In this document: positions 11,891-23,460 of the stretch, in pieces
Numbering within the stretch: the first letter of the stretch is position 1
How the letters are laid out: every line of letters begins with the position of its first letter
Source of the DNA: Epiperipatus broadwayi
Lineage: Eukaryota > Onychophora > Udeonychophora > Euonychophora > Peripatidae
Direction: 5' to 3'
NCBI GenBank assembly: GCA_028023455.1
Contig: JAQFVV010000112.1
Coordinates: forward strand, 2,232,001 to 2,296,000
Length of the DNA: 64,000 nt
The notes under the pieces: model-generated
What the model saw: the letters and a program-made list of their open reading frames with translations, nothing else
The model's database searches: none
What the model was told of the DNA's origin: nothing
Made by a program: the position numbers and the translations under genes

Positions 11891-13279
11891 AAGTACTGAA
11901 AATCGGTAACCGTTCTATTGGGACACACAGGGTTGTGTAATATGCATTAGCTATTCTTGAAAATGATTTCTGTGCTTATATTTATTTCTCACAATAAGAT
12001 GATAATTTGGGGAGCTGTTTTTCAAAGACAACAATACATAATGATGCAAATGTTTTTTTAATTGTCTGCATTTTGTTTATATTTTTTAAAAACTTGATAA
12101 TAATTAGTTCATAGATCAGTTGGTTCATATTACTTCCATCACTGAGTATTACAACTTTATATTCATATAAGTATTGATAAACAAATATTTGAATATATTC
12201 ACTAACAAACTGTATGAATAATTTTTACATTAAAAAAGGTTGCCTGCATTTAATTCTATTGCAAATAAATATCCAAGTATTCTTTGGATGATTGCTACTT
12301 TACAAGCTAAATGAAATCTTTGATATGATTAATCACCAAGAGTTGTGTAAAATATAATTCAGTGTGCAGTTAGCAGGTATGAATTTGGAAAATTCAAGAT
12401 ATTATAATTGAATGTAATATTTTTCATCTGTTGACTATATTTTCATGTTGTAATAAAATTTATGCTTTGTCATCTTCCTTTCTCTAAGAATAATTATAAG
12501 AAGGCTTTATACTTTTTATACTTTTATTATTTTCTATTTTTGTTTTGCTTATATGTATCAATGTCCATCACTATAATGTCTATATAAGACAGTTGTAGTG
12601 TAATAAGATATACAATAATTGATGTTTTAGCTTTACATAATATATGTTAAAGGCACAATCCAGTAAATGACCTGTAACTTTAAATAATCTACAATCTTTG
12701 CTTAAGTTTACTATAGATGGCACTATAATAGAAAGCTCTTATTTTATTAATATAGAAAACTGTTGGTGATAGTTGATTATAGTTAGGTCCATGGCAAAAT
12801 CATATTTAAAACTATGGGAGAAAGCAAATGTACTATTTGTACCAGTAAAATAATCCTGTGGGACAATGACCTTTCAACAGTGCTCATGAGAGGACAGTGA
12901 AAAAGATAGCATTCAAGAGGTTCAGCAATAGTTAATTAGTAAGAGTTTGAGTATTTTTCCATTCTGGCTTTAATTTTTAGTCAAGAATGCAATGCTTCAT
13001 TGTATAATATATTGGTAATTCTAAATAGTAACATAAACACAATCACAAAGATTGAATATCAACTTGGAGTCAATTAATAATAGCATAAAATAATTGATCA
13101 AACAGTTTAAAAGTATATACAAAGAGCATAAAATTTTATTAAATGTAACTTTAGAATTCGCTACAAACATAAACAATTTTTCAAATGAAATAGGGTTTGG
13201 TCATAATTATGAGAAATATCTCTGTAAATGCAGTGCCACAGTGAAAGGATTAATTCTCTCTCCACACTGCCATCAATAT
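11891..13279. other. AT-rich sequence, no gene recognised
   Basis: Near 12655-12735 'ggcacaatccagtaaatg' to 'tagatggcactataatag' resembles the outer part of family C. Otherwise nothing that I can name. The short open frame at 13094-13288 has no recognisable motif and runs into the next repeat. Confidence 0.5.
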
Positions 13280-13630
13280 CATCTCTGAATCAATTAATAT
13301 GTTATGTAGTGACATAGTTTAGCTATTTACCACAAAAAATTTTAACATACTAGCAATGAGCTAACACTAAATTTTGTTTTAAACTGAGAAGTGCTACTGA
13401 AACATTGAAATAATTTAAGCTAAATATTGCAGGGAAGCCATGAATTTCACAAATGTTTTTCTAGTGATTTTCAGGACTTCATGATGGTAAAGGGAGTGAC
13501 AGTTAATGAAAGCATGAAACATACTGTCATATTTCATGTTGTAACTCACTGCACAAGTATGCTAGTGCTTCAAAAGTTTTGTGGTGAATAGCTAAACTGT
13601 CACTATGTTACATATTAATTCAGAGCATTG
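13280..13630. repeat. Foldback repeat, family F copy 2
   Basis: The left end 'atctctgaatcaattaatat' pairs with the right end 'catattaattcagagcattg'. Inside these, 'gtagtgacatagtttagcta' pairs with 'tagctaaactgtcactatg'. The arms are well conserved and the middle is not. It shares its ends with 21174-21755. Confidence 0.65.
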
Positions 13631-13984
13631 TAAAAAGATCAGAGACAAAATGACATCCTAACTTTAATATATGTACAAATATTAATTCTTGATTGCAAAA
13701 GAAATTAATTTTTCCATTTTTTTTTAAAAAAGTTAATTATCTTAATCATAAAAATATAATTTTTGTTAATTATATATTCAATGCAGATGTGGTTGAAACT
13801 AACACTCAAAAGATTAATATCAAAATGATTACAATAAATCTTTAACCCAAAATATATGTTGACGAAAAGCAATCAAATGCAAATGATAGAGAATTTTCTT
13901 ATTGCTTGATCAAAACACTCTTTTCCAAGAGTCTTTTGCACTCACCATACCAGCTATCCATTAAATAATTAAGTAAATATTGTG

Positions 13985-14120
13985 CAGAAATAATAAATAC
14001 TTGAATGGTTTATTGCTCAAGGGATCAAGGGGCTGTAAAGGGTTTGAACACTGGAAATGACAGAGATGGGCATAAATTACAAACATTAACTCCAAAGTCT
14101 GCCTTTCTACAACTGTACCA
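13985..14120 (-). repeat. Degenerate SINE-like repeat, copy 1
   Basis: Shares an ordered set of blocks with 15440-15560: 'gtttattgctca', then 'gacagagatgg/gacatagctgg', then 'aactccaaagtctgcc/aactccagagcttgcc' and a 'ctacaact/ctacacta' stretch. Read on the minus strand the second copy has 'tagtgtagtggcaagc' followed by 'ggagttcaaagttc', which resemble polymerase III A and B boxes. I therefore suspect an old tRNA-derived SINE, with low certainty. Confidence 0.35.
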
Positions 14121-15439
14121 AAACACAGAAGGCAAATAAAATAATCAAATAGCATACTGCTTGGGACTTTAAAAAAAACTTGAGCACCAGAGTAATGTGC
14201 TAGAGTTGTGATCCATGAACCCTAAGGTCCAGATTCCACCACACTATTACTGACTGAACCATGCAGGTTAATATACAGTAATTTAATAAATCAATTAGTT
14301 GAGATTTATAAGCATACTTAGATATTTTGACATCTTGCCAATTAGCTATTCATCCAATTTTCAGTCAGCAATTATTAGAGGATACAATAACAGCAAAAAA
14401 ACTCTCATAAAGTGATAGCTAATTAGCCTGGTGAGTAATGTCTTCTTTAATATTCCACTATGGAGAGATGCTGGAGAGACATTGGTTTTTCAGAGGGCCA
14501 TTTAAGGCTTTTACCTTAATATTTTTATATTTGGTTTGCATGTATATACATTATTTATATAATGAATTTTTACATTCCTTTCTGACAGAAATCATCTTCA
14601 AGGTTCCATATCTCAAATAAAACAATTGTCATTGCCAATTTATTTTAAATTTTTAAAAATTAGTAAAAAAAAAAAACTTCAGAAAATGAAAATTTCCCTG
14701 AAAGTTGGATACAGTTTCCATAAATGAACATGCTTGAAGATTTAAATCAGTGATTTCATTTAAAAGTAATTTTAAACTATTGGATGCATTCACACACAAA
14801 CACACAAATAGACAAAAATATAAGATGAAACTGGAGTATATTATCATTGATGATGATTGAATGCTATCCCTTGGTCTTAATACTCTGTTGCCTAATTATT
14901 CTACCTACTTTCAGAAAAATTAACACACATGCACATAACATTTTGTAGTTCCAAAACCAAATAAAAATTATAAATATTGCATAACATACATACACACACA
15001 TTTTCAAGAGTAAATTATACTCCAGCATAACATGTTTCAGTATCTACACCTCTTTTTAATTTCCTACAATTTATATTTTAATCAAAATAAAAGCATTTTA
15101 ATGGAGCAAGTATTCATTAAAGTTTATGATATAATTCTAAAACAGATACAAAAATCAGTTATATTAAGAATTGCAATGAACACCAAAACACTATCTACAA
15201 CAAGCAATTATTATCTTATGGTCATAGTATATGTTGTCTTATTAGTTTACCTACTTTCAGGAATGAGAACTTAGATCCATGCATACTGAATGCATTACAA
15301 ATATTTATTCACTCTTTCATTGCCATGAAACTTGAATGGTACTAATGTGAATGATTAAACATAGTTAAAAAAAATAGTAAAGAGAGAAAAAAAGAAAAAA
15401 ATAATGATTAATTTAATAATAAATCTTAGTAAAAGTAAG
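14121..15439. other. AT-rich sequence, no gene recognised
   Basis: Contains a (ca)n-type stretch near 14790 and another near 14990. The open frames at 14438-14620, 14653-14847 and 15032-15274 have no domain or motif that I can recognise and have the composition of random AT-rich DNA. Confidence 0.5.
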
Positions 15440-15560
15440 TAAATAGTTTATTGCTCATGTGTCCATGAAAAGTTCAAAGACAGAAAGTGACATAGCTGGC
15501 CACAATTCATGAACTTTGAACTCCAGAGCTTGCCACTACACTAAACCATGCAGGACCCAT
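15440..15560 (-). repeat. Degenerate SINE-like repeat, copy 2
   Basis: Related to 13985-14120 by the shared blocks 'agtttattgctca', 'gacatagctggcc' and 'gaactccagagcttgccac'. On the minus strand the order 'ggtttagtgtagtggcaagc' then 'ggagttcaaagttc' resembles tRNA-type internal promoter boxes. Boundaries are uncertain and I see no tail or target duplication. Confidence 0.35.
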
Positions 15561-17129
15561 GTATCAGTAAATTAGGATTAAACAGATACTAATTTTCATC
15601 TGTCTTTAAATCAGCTTATTATACACACATAATGTCAAAATATTTCAACTAAATAATAAAAACCAAGGATAAGAATACACTGTCAACAATGTATAAAAGT
15701 AATCATGGTGATTAAGATGGTGATTAAAGGTGATTAAATGCTTGATGTGTAACAAAGAATGATGTAGGATCTTTTATTTTTTGAGAACATCAGATATCAC
15801 TCACAATCCATCACATTTTAATGAAGTTTATCAGCAGGTTTGTGATGATGTTGGATTATTTCCAGTGTCAAGTTTAATTGCTTTAAAAAACTTACATTTG
15901 TAATTTTCTAAATTTGCTCCTGGTAATAACACACAGAGATTATATTGATCTGAGTTGGAACTTGATAATGTAAGAAGGTAATTAAAATTTTTAATGTACC
16001 TCCTAAAATTAGCATACCAGAATAAGTTGCACTCAAAGTGTTATCAAGCAATGAAAAACTACCATCAAAGCTTGGTATAAAACTGCTAGTCCATTTACTC
16101 AATTTGCCTTTATGAAGACTACCCTTTCTTTTGCTATGTATCCAATTAGCAAACAACTGTTGGTCATATGGTAAACTGCAGATATCTTAATCTCCTTGTC
16201 TGCATTGGCAGTTTGATATTTTTCCATTATACCATTCTTTTACAAGGTAGGGACAGTTTCTATTCATTTTTAATATTTTGTAGAAATTGAATAATCACTG
16301 CATTGCATACCTATTTTCAAGTTGTTTTTTATCAATGCAGTCACTTATCTCAACTTCATCATATCACAAACATCCACCAGCATGTTAAGACCACCCTCTC
16401 TGATTTCACATGCATTTTGCAAACAACCTTCACTCTTTAGTTAAGTTAAAAGAATCAAATACCTGAACCTTCAGATCAGTGTTGACAGCCTGGTATTTTA
16501 CATTATGCCACTCCTGCAAATAGGAGCATATTTCTATTGCACTGCAGTCAATTTTCTAATTTTTTTCAGTTTTTATCAATGCATCACTCTTCAGATGAGT
16601 TAGAAAAATCAAATATCTAAATTGCCACATCTGTAATAGCAACTCTATATTTTTCCATTATAGGAGATATATTTTCAATTTTTTGGGGGGAGGGGGAGGG
16701 ACTATAGTGCATTATTCATCTCAACTCTACCACCATCTACCAAAAACAGAAGTTCAGATTTAACTAATAGATTTATGAAATTTTTAATTTAATGACAATG
16801 TAGACTTCCCAAAAAATGGAGGAATAGAAACTGTTTAACAAATGATAATGACATAATATCCACAATTAACAGTTGTTAGCAGTTTTTTTATATCATTAGT
16901 TACCTGCATGTACATTAATTGTAATTTAATATATATTGTGTTATCAACTGTTTCTTGCTATCTGACAATCTGACATTAAATATGATAATAGGGAAAGGGG
17001 TTAGAGCTTATTGTGAATAAAAATATACAGGAATTCCCCATATCTATTGCATTTGGCTGTAAACCTTTGTGTGGTTATCTGAAACTGTAGATAACAGCAA
17101 TTATATATATATGCTACTACAAGAGAAGG
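15561..17129. other. No gene recognised; loose internal repetition
   Basis: Between about 16190 and 16670 'gatatttttccattatacca', 'ggtattttacattatgccac' and 'tatatttttccattatagg' recur, with related flanks such as 'aagaatcaaatac' and 'aaaaatcaaatatc'. This suggests an old tandem duplication. The 82-codon minus frame at 15908-16156 has somewhat protein-like composition but no motif that I can name. I leave it uncalled. Confidence 0.45.
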
Positions 17130-17235
17130 CATTCAAATCATTTTTATCTTGGATTGGCCCCATCCCCAGAGCGGTTTCGACCTATGGGTCTCGTCAGTGA
17201 GGAGTTGGGACATTAGATTCAAAAAACCAACTCAA
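17130..17235 (+). repeat. Family C core fragment
   Basis: 'ccccagagcggtttcgac' followed by 'ctatgggtctcgtcagtgag' corresponds to the family C core, which reads 'ccccagacttgtttctagc' and 'gtggctttcatcagtcagg' at 35019-35057. Only this central segment is recognisable. Confidence 0.5.
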
Positions 17236-18397
17236 GCAAAGCATTTATCTAAAAGTTAATTGTTAGAAGAAGATCTGAAACTTTTAGACATCTACATGTC
17301 TTTAAAGTGTGTGTGTGTATATATATCCATAGGTATAAAAAAGTTTTAAAATTACACTATTATATCCCAACTTACATTTAACTAATGGACTATTCTAGAT
17401 TCCATCTTATTTTGATTGGACTGAGCATTCACTGCCATGGACTAATGGATATATGAATAGATAACATATATCTAATAATACTAACAGGTGAATGGATGAT
17501 GGTACTCAGTGAATCTGATTGTTTTCATTATGGAAAGTAACTGGCTATAAATAATCAGTCCAGTCAGAGATAAGGAGGAACAACAACAATTTACTGTCAA
17601 ACACTGAATGGCAGTATGAACATTGTACTATATGGTTAAAGTATTGAGACAAGTTCACATTAGAACTGGAAGCTGCTAAAACCTGACTCAAACACAAAGT
17701 GTCAGCATATCTGCTCATGACAAGTTACAACTGGTAAATGGTATGTAAGCTTGGAGGGGTACTTGAAATGCCTTATAGAAATAGTTGCATGACAACTAAA
17801 TTCTATACCAAGCCAATAATATTAGGTGAAGATATAACATTTTATATATTGGAAACTGACTTTTGTATATTTATCCATGCATAAACACAACATACACACA
17901 TTAAGACATTGTCAAAACAATACAGTATTACATAAGAGCATATTTTCGGGATTTGTTTTTATTGAACATCCAGTCATCATTAGTATAAGGCTTTTTATCT
18001 TCTACTAACTAAATTATTTTAATATTATCCCACAAATTACAGTACTTCAAGAATTTCTCTTAATCATATGTCATTATCATTGCATTTAGGGACCCTTTCA
18101 GACAAAATTTTATAATTAATAATTCACAAAGAGAGAAGGCATAAAATAATAATTTCACTTTTAACAGCAACCCTAAGACTGATTACTATACTGAATGTGA
18201 AAGATGGAGAAATATACCTTAATTGAGATACAATTTATGACTGTTTATATAAGCAGAAGAGGCACACTAAAATTTATGAATTAAAATTTACAAATTTCTA
18301 ATTTTTTAAAAATCTCATCATAATTATTGGAAACATAGTTGGTTGGTTTGTTAAAAAAAAGATGTATTTGTTTTATTTAGTTAGCTAAAGAAGATAA
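17236..18397. other. AT-rich sequence, no gene recognised
   Basis: A 'gtgtgtgtgtatatatat' run lies near 17310. The rest shows no protein-like open frame and no repeat that I could match elsewhere in the window. Confidence 0.55.
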
Positions 18398-18620
18398 ATA
18401 TAGGGGATTTGAACTCAGACTTTCAAGCCACTTCAAACATCCACACTATCATACTATTGTTACACATTACCACACACATGCAGAAAAGATAAATAATCAC
18501 CAATATACATATTTCGTGCTGAACCAGCACTCATCAGTTGGTCCAGATTATCATCTCCCATATGTATATACAATCAGTGCTCAGTTTATATTAAGCTAGC
18601 AAATCCTAAAGAAGATAAGT
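18398..18620 (+). repeat. Family B half-element
   Basis: Begins 'gggatttgaactcagacttt' and continues through 'cacacacatgcagaaaagat', 'accagcactcatcagttggt' and 'caatcagtgctcagtttata'. These blocks recur in the same order at 22781, 23221 and 40034, and inverted at 27033 and 61018. The inverse half is missing here. Non-coding. Confidence 0.65.
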
Positions 18621-20302
18621 TTCATTTTACCATCCACAAATGTTTATAAATTTTTGCATCACTAATGCATTGATAACTTTGATAAATTATAATTATATCC
18701 ACCATTCACTGATCCCTAATTTTATTTAAAAGTGCAACTATTTCTTAGATATTTCAATCTGTTTTCAGTCAGAAGAATTTAAATATATATCCCACAACAA
18801 TAATAAATATGATATAGTTAGTTGCTTAGATGGTCATGTGGTATTTGAATATTGAGCACAACACTTCAAATCAAATGGTTAAATTGAGCTATTCAATTTA
18901 CCTGAGAATTGATCCTAAAATCCACCACTTTAGTGAAACTGCACAAGGCAATGCTTTCCTTGATTATAGCAGAAGCTTGGCAATAATGACATTTTGTTTA
19001 TGTAATAACTGTTTTTAAAAAAGAAAATAATTTGCATAATGGAAATTAAAAATGTTTTTTTTTTTTTTTTTAAAAAAAAACAAACAACTAAGTATAAACA
19101 AACAGCAAAACAATAGTTTGTTGTTTTTTTTTTTTGTTATAATCTCACTAATTAAAAATTGACATTATATTTATATGTGAAACATTCAACTAATGACTTA
19201 ATGGCTGTTTAAAATGTATAATTTACTCTAAATATTGAGATCATCAAAATAACAGGATTAAAAAATCAGCAATCACAATCATCACAGATGATGATAAAGG
19301 GTTATCACAGGGGCATAGTGTTCAATAGCCTTTCATCTATCTTTGAGCTTAGAACACTTATAAATCTCAAAATAGTAATTGTTTCTATCCGACACATTTT
19401 TTAATTTCTTTGTAAGAAAAGTAACATTTAGCAAAAGATTTTAAAATATGTATATGATAATTATAATGCTGATTAAAACCAGACTGTTTTTTTAATAAAT
19501 GCAAATCACATGAAAATGTCCATTTTTATCGCCACCAGGAAATTTAAGCTGTTGTCAAGACAACCTTTTATTTATAAGAAAATAAGATTACTTTGACAGC
19601 AGATTGAAAATTCTTGTATTGACAAATTTGGGCAGTTATCATATGATTATAATTAATTTAATTTTATAAAGTTCAAGAGGAAAGTCTTTCATCATATAAT
19701 GACCAAAGTTCATTATTTTAAATGCTTTTATTTAAGTTAGAAATTTTGTTTGTTTGTTTGTTTGTTTATTTACCTGGGTCAATCAATTTTTAACATATTT
19801 CTATTAATCAGATTTTCTTTAAATTTTGTATAAGTGTTAGGTATCGATGAAAACACAATATGATCATGCAATATTTCAGAGTTATTAAGTCTAACAGTGT
19901 TGGAAGAAACCATGTTGATATCAGTTTAGAAAGTTTTCAATAATATTCAATAGATGGCAGTACTATTTTTTTTAAAAAATATAATTTCATTGAATGTTAT
20001 GAGTAATTGATGAAAGTCTTTACAATTAATTAAAATAGAAAAAAAAATGAATAAAATCTTAATTTATCTTGATAATTGAAGTAAAACTTGCTTTTTTAAA
20101 AAAATTACTGCTGTCATAAATGCAAAAACTTTGTAAACAATTTTTAATTCACACAAATTTAATTTCAAATACTGGAAATACATTGATATTGTTTTGATTG
20201 TCAGTTTTTAAATTTTAATACAAAAAGTCTATTTCAAAATATGTGAATATTAAAAAATAAAAAATATTTTATGAAAAAACACTTTAATTTGATTGGCAAT
20301 GC
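18621..20302. other. No gene recognised; T/A snapback and a small palindrome
   Basis: 19054-19137 holds a long T run, an A run with 'caaacaac', and then 'gttgtttttttttttt', so it can fold back on itself. 19548-19612 is a degenerate family D copy ('ctgttgtcaagacaacc' ... 'tttgacagcagatt'). A (tttg)n run lies near 19747. The remainder is AT-rich without protein-like frames. Confidence 0.5.
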
Positions 20303-20495
20303 AGTAAAAAACAAAAAAATATATTTTTTTCTTCTATTACAATTTTGATTGTTATATGTAATTTAAAACAAAAGCATAGGACATTCACCAATTAATTCAA
20401 TCACCAATTTTAAAAATGACTTAAATTGTTATTTCATTTTATATATATATATAACAATCAAAATTGTAGTTGAAGAAAAAAATATTTTTTACCTT
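20303..20495. repeat. Inverted repeat with arms of about 40 bp
   Basis: The left arm 'ttctattacaattttgattg' and the right arm 'caatcaaaattgtagttgaa' are near-perfect reverse complements. Pairing extends through the flanking 'aaatatatttttttc' and 'gaaaaaaatatttttt'. The spacer is about 100 bp, so this is a small foldback element of its own. Confidence 0.65.
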
Positions 20496-20536
20496 TTTAG
20501 TATATTACTGATAAAATTAAATAAAAACAATATTTA

Positions 20537-20955
20537 ATCATGTGGGAGAAAACCAAAACATTCAGACATATGTTATTGGTATTAATTTGTTTGGACTCAC
20601 CTGTTAATAGTTGTTTAAAAAAGCATAGGTAAATATTTTGGTTTCCTCCCACAAGGCACTAATAAAAATTAATTACAGATATTCAAAATTAAAATAATTC
20701 AAAATCGTGGCTAGTTAAAAATGAGATATTGTCTCTTTCCTATGATGTACAGAATTAAATTTGTGCAAATACTTTTATCATTTGAATTATCAGACTCACA
20801 ATAGAATCAAGCCCTGAATTAAGCACAGTCAGTAAGTGTTGCTTTATATAGTAATAAGCTCACCTATACTTTTAAAACATCTATTAATGGGTGAGTGCAA
20901 GCAAATTAATACCAATAGCACATGACTAAATGTTTGAGCTTTCTTCCGCATGATT
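20537..20955. repeat. Foldback element with terminal repeats of about 65 bp
   Basis: The left end 'catgtgggagaaaaccaaaa' through 'ttggtattaatttgtttgga' is matched in inverse order by the right end, 'tgcaagcaaattaatacca' through 'gagctttcttccgcatg'. A third, shorter inverted piece, 'attttggtttcctcccaca' at about 20635, pairs with the left end as well. The interior is non-coding. Most likely a MITE. Confidence 0.65.
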
Positions 20956-21173
20956 ACATATAAATCGCTAATAAAAATTAAAAACAATTATAAAATCTTT
21001 ATATATATTGTTTTTAACAAAGCAATTATTTCAATCCTCTTCATATATAGCTATCTAAATCACTTAGTTTAGGCCATGTCACAGATATCAAAATTCACAG
21101 CTAATAGCACACCGTACTAAACTATGGCTTTTAACACACACATAGGTATGTTTTTATTCAAGCTTTTGCAACA

Positions 21174-21755
21174 CCATCTCTGAATCAATGCAAGTCTTAT
21201 ACAGTGACATAATTTAACTATTTGCCACAAAATGTTTAAACACCTATGTGCCTGGATCACAAGTTATGACATGAAATGGGATTGCGTATTTTGTATTTTC
21301 AAATATCTTCAGTGCTCTTCCTGACATTATGAAATTTTACAAACCACTCAAAACATTCTTGTGACCCATGATTGACTTCCATTTACAGTTTGAATCATTT
21401 CAAAAATTTCTGCAGCACTTTTGCCCAATTTAAAACAAAATTTAATGTTTGCACATTATTTCATTGTGGAGTAAAGGAAGAAACATCACATTTCATTTTA
21501 AATATACACAGTGTGTACATAGGAAAGCTTTAATAATTAATTTGCTTAGCTAGTTTTTAACTGCTTTAAGTCATAGACATAGTAATAGTTATATATGTGC
21601 TGTGTAAATTTATTGTTGTTACATTACAGTAGAGACAAAGCTAATATGTCTACATCACATTTTTTAACTTATGATCCAGATATATTGGCATTTTAAAATT
21701 TTTGTGGTGAATAGTTATACTTTATCATTATATAACAATTATATCTTTGATTTAG
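21174..21755. repeat. Foldback repeat, family F copy 3
   Basis: The left half starts 'catctctgaatcaatgcaag' and includes 'gacataatttaactatttgc'. The right half has 'cttatgatccagatatattg' and 'tgtggtgaatagttatac'. These match the arms of the copy at 13280-13630. It is the longest copy and keeps about 450 bp between the arms. Non-coding. Confidence 0.6.
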
Positions 21756-22173
21756 TCATATTACTGTAGTCAAAGATGGAACCAATCATCAATAATTTTT
21801 TTACTGAGATGCATTGCATATATACAAATACATTGAAAACATGTAATATCCATGTATGCACAATAATATTTTTTTTTATTTATTTTAATGCAGATATAAA
21901 TATCATAGATGAAAGAAGGAGATATTGCATAATCTATTATATTGGCTATCTATAAAAGACAAATGTTTTAAGCAATTGTCTCAGTGATAATGAACAAACC
22001 CTGCCCATACATTTCCTAAGTTAAAAGAAAAAATTGTGATATTTGAAAAAGGTCAGTTTTTATTCCAACAGTCATCAGAACAAAGAAGCAATATTTGAGC
22101 TTCTGTCAGGCTCTAAAGCCAGATAGATCCCTTAGTCCTAATTAAATATGTACACAATGAGAAAAAAAACAAA

Positions 22174-22440
22174 TCAATATTACTGACTTGGTAAAATGAA
22201 GCTGGATTAGCCATAATGCTAGAGAAGGTGACATTAGATGAACAGTTGAAGTCTTAAAATGCACACCAAAAGACTAAAAGACCTAGAAAAAGATCATATG
22301 TAAGATGGATGGATGAATTACATTTACTGGAGTGATGTAGAGAAAAGAAGTTATAGATCTGAGAAATTAGTTTAAACTTGTAGAATCCTTTGTTCTGGAA
22401 TGGATCAATAATGATTATAAATAATGATGACAATATAGCC
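22174..22440 (+). mobile_element. RTE-type LINE 3' end, copy 2 (old, diverged)
   Basis: Aligns by eye with the last 260 bases of the LINE at 1-890. The shared order includes 'gaagctggattagccata', 'gatgaacagttgaag', 'agacctagaaaaagatcata', 'gtaagatggatggatgaa' and the final 'tggaatggatcaataatg'. Many substitutions and small indels have destroyed the frame. It is 5'-truncated and ends in a degenerate 'ataaataatgatgac' tail. This is the oldest of the three copies. Confidence 0.7.
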
Positions 22441-22780
22441 ACATGATTGATTTTTAATGTACCTAATCTGATTTAATTATGATTAGAAAAACAACCATGG
22501 GTTCAATACCCGTAGGTTCATAATGCAGCATCTTCACCAAATGATAGTTTCCACACATTGTATTTGTCTCTTCTCTTTACAATCAGCCCACGATTTATAT
22601 TATTTACAATTTCTTTTCCTACATACAAATGATTGCTAAATATCACACACAGAAAAGACAATTTCTGTAGAAAAAGCTAACAAATGATGACACAAGTAAA
22701 ATTTTAATATTCTAAATGGTTTTATTATAACATCTTATTAGCATAGTTTTCACCATTTTTTAAATATATTAAATTATTAC

Positions 22781-23220
22781 AATTTAATTAAAGAAGATTT
22801 GAACTCAGACTTTCAAGCTCCCTTCAGTCATCCACTCTATCCTATACAACCAATATCCATGACCACATACATGTGAAAAAGATAAATGATCTCCAATATA
22901 CATATCTTGTACTGAACCAGCCCTCATCATCTCCCAATACGTATATATAATCAGTGCTCAGTTGATATTAAGATATCAAATCTACAAACTTTAATGGACA
23001 GGCTTCAATCCATTCTATTTTGCAACTCTTCAGCCAATAATATCATTGAAAGTCTGATGATGGAATGCTCAAAGCTCTTTTTAATGCCAATATTATTGTC
23101 CTACTCATGCTGACCTTAAGTCACTCTGACCCTTCATATGTAGGATATTAATATGTCCATTTAAATACATAGAAGAGGGATGGTTAGAATACAGACTGGA
23201 TATATATTTAAATACAAGTA
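22781..23220 (+). repeat. Family B element, nearly full length
   Basis: Begins 'taattaaagaagatttgaac', passes the conserved 'gtactgaaccagccctcatc' and 'aatggacaggcttcaatcca' blocks and ends 'tatatttaaatacaagtata'. A second copy starts immediately after it, so two copies lie in tandem. Its start, read on the minus strand, has 'gactttcaagctccct' complementarity and 'gagttcaaatcttc', which resembles a tRNA B box. Confidence 0.65.
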
Positions 23221-23460
23221 TAGTATGTATAAGGATTTGAACACAGACTTTCAAGCTTCTTTCAGTCATCTATTCTATCCTATATAATCAATACACATGA
23301 TCGCATATATGTGAAAAACATGAATGATCTCCAATATGTGTACTTTCTACTGAACCAGCATTCATCAGTTGGTCCAGATCATCTCCCACACATAAATGTA
23401 ATCAGTGCTCAATTTATATTAGAATAGCAAATTTACAAACTTTAATGGAGAGGCTTCAAT
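23221..23460 (+). repeat. Family B element, left part, split by the hAT insertion
   Basis: Runs from 'aaggatttgaacacagactt' through 'actgaaccagcattcatcag' to 'aatggagaggcttcaat', where it stops abruptly at the hAT terminus. The missing continuation ('...caatccactccactctcc') resumes at 26071. The uninterrupted order is seen in the neighbouring copy at 22998-23025. Confidence 0.75.

Noticed and set aside
15908-16156. 82-codon minus-strand open frame
   Set aside because: Composition is slightly protein-like but no domain is recognisable, and stops surround it.
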